A stretch of 64,000 nt of DNA from Salvator merianae (Eukaryota; Chordata; Lepidosauria; Squamata; Teiidae): the NCBI GenBank assembly GCA_003586115.2, contig QVOM02000126.1, positions 11,812,056-11,876,055 of the forward strand. Direction: 5' to 3'. The position numbers and the translations under genes are program-made. Below, piece after piece: positions 63,868 to 64,000 of the stretch (position 1 is its first letter; every line of letters starts with the position of its first letter). The notes beneath the pieces are model-generated. The model was not told the origin of the DNA. It did no database searches and was given only the letters and a program-made list of their open reading frames with translations.

Positions 63868-64000
63868 GTCCTGAACCTTCCCTGAAGTTTAAAGTGAGCC
63901 TCAGGTAAGGTTCCATTCGTACTTAACTTCACTGCGGTGGCAGGCATCTTCCATGCGATGGGGCTATCAGGCCTGATTGGGCCCGTGTCACACCCTGATT

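Larger units (their letters stand above)
62520..64000. mobile_element. HPM group C/D-like sequence, split by a TAG-hAT and cut by the window end
   Basis: The left part (62520-62754) has GGCCCATTCACACAAGGG, a group C phrase GGGAGCTTCAGCAACTC, then CGCACTCACTAGGCAAGTG. After the TAG-hAT the sequence from 63876 reads CCCTGAAGTTTAAAGTGAGCC and CAGGCATCTTCCATGCGATGG, matching the middle of D1 near 31038-31110. Both termini are outside or unclear. Confidence 0.5.

Overview
The window is nuclear DNA of an amniote, most likely a squamate reptile (lizard, gecko or snake). The main evidence is the mix of interspersed repeats. There are two CR1-type LINE lineages, one ending in ATTCTATG octamers and one in ATGTTCTT octamers. 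There are also L2 and L1 LINE fragments, a BovB/RTE 5' fragment (a family typical of squamates), and tRNA-headed SINEs whose tails end in GCGGGGTATAAA as in Sauria-type SINEs. I find no host exon, rRNA, functional tRNA, CRISPR array, operon or bacterial gene. Nearly all open frames are chance readings of repeats; the only ones with recognisable protein homology are decayed LINE reverse-transcriptase C-termini.

The most striking content is a large population (about 30 copies, by my spans roughly a fifth of the window) of short non-autonomous DNA elements sharing a 16-bp terminus close to GGGCCTKTTYGCACTT. I call these hairpin-chain elements (HPM) and sort them by internal sequence into groups A to H. 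Several are flanked by exact 3-bp direct repeats. Just inside the terminus they carry one or more stem-loops, and both arms of a stem change together between copies. A second set, PAL-hAT (seven copies), are near-palindromic elements of about 165-240 bp that begin CAGYGG, end CCRCTG and have 8-bp target duplications. A third set, TAG-hAT (six copies), begin TAGGGATGTGCA, end TGCACATCCCTA and also have 8-bp duplications.

Layout. 1-10 kb: HPM groups A, B and E with one nested PAL-hAT, a SINE with a long compound microsatellite tail, and one TAG-hAT. 11-20 kb: an L1 end, a CR1 tail expanded into a 440-bp octamer array, stacked CR1 copies, a cluster of inverted-repeat units at 14 kb, and an older CR1 reverse-transcriptase relic carrying a SINE. 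21-30 kb: antisense L2 and L1 ends, tandem CR1 tails, HPM-A copies, and an L2 split by a PAL-hAT. 30-35 kb: a B element split by a D element and a CR1, a D deletion derivative, and the most complete L2 relic. 35-47 kb: mixed hAT, CR1, L2 and HPM copies. 47-55 kb: a SINE next to BovB, three concatenated CR1 tails, and a TAG-hAT split by two CR1 copies. 55-64 kb: foldback elements, a dense run of HPM copies, and a CpG-rich 1.1-kb TAG-hAT inserted in a D-like element that runs off the window end.

Nothing here works together as a pathway. The window records successive transposition: old L2, L1, BovB and CR1 relics; later CR1 3' ends and SINEs; then HPM and hAT elements inserted into these and into each other.
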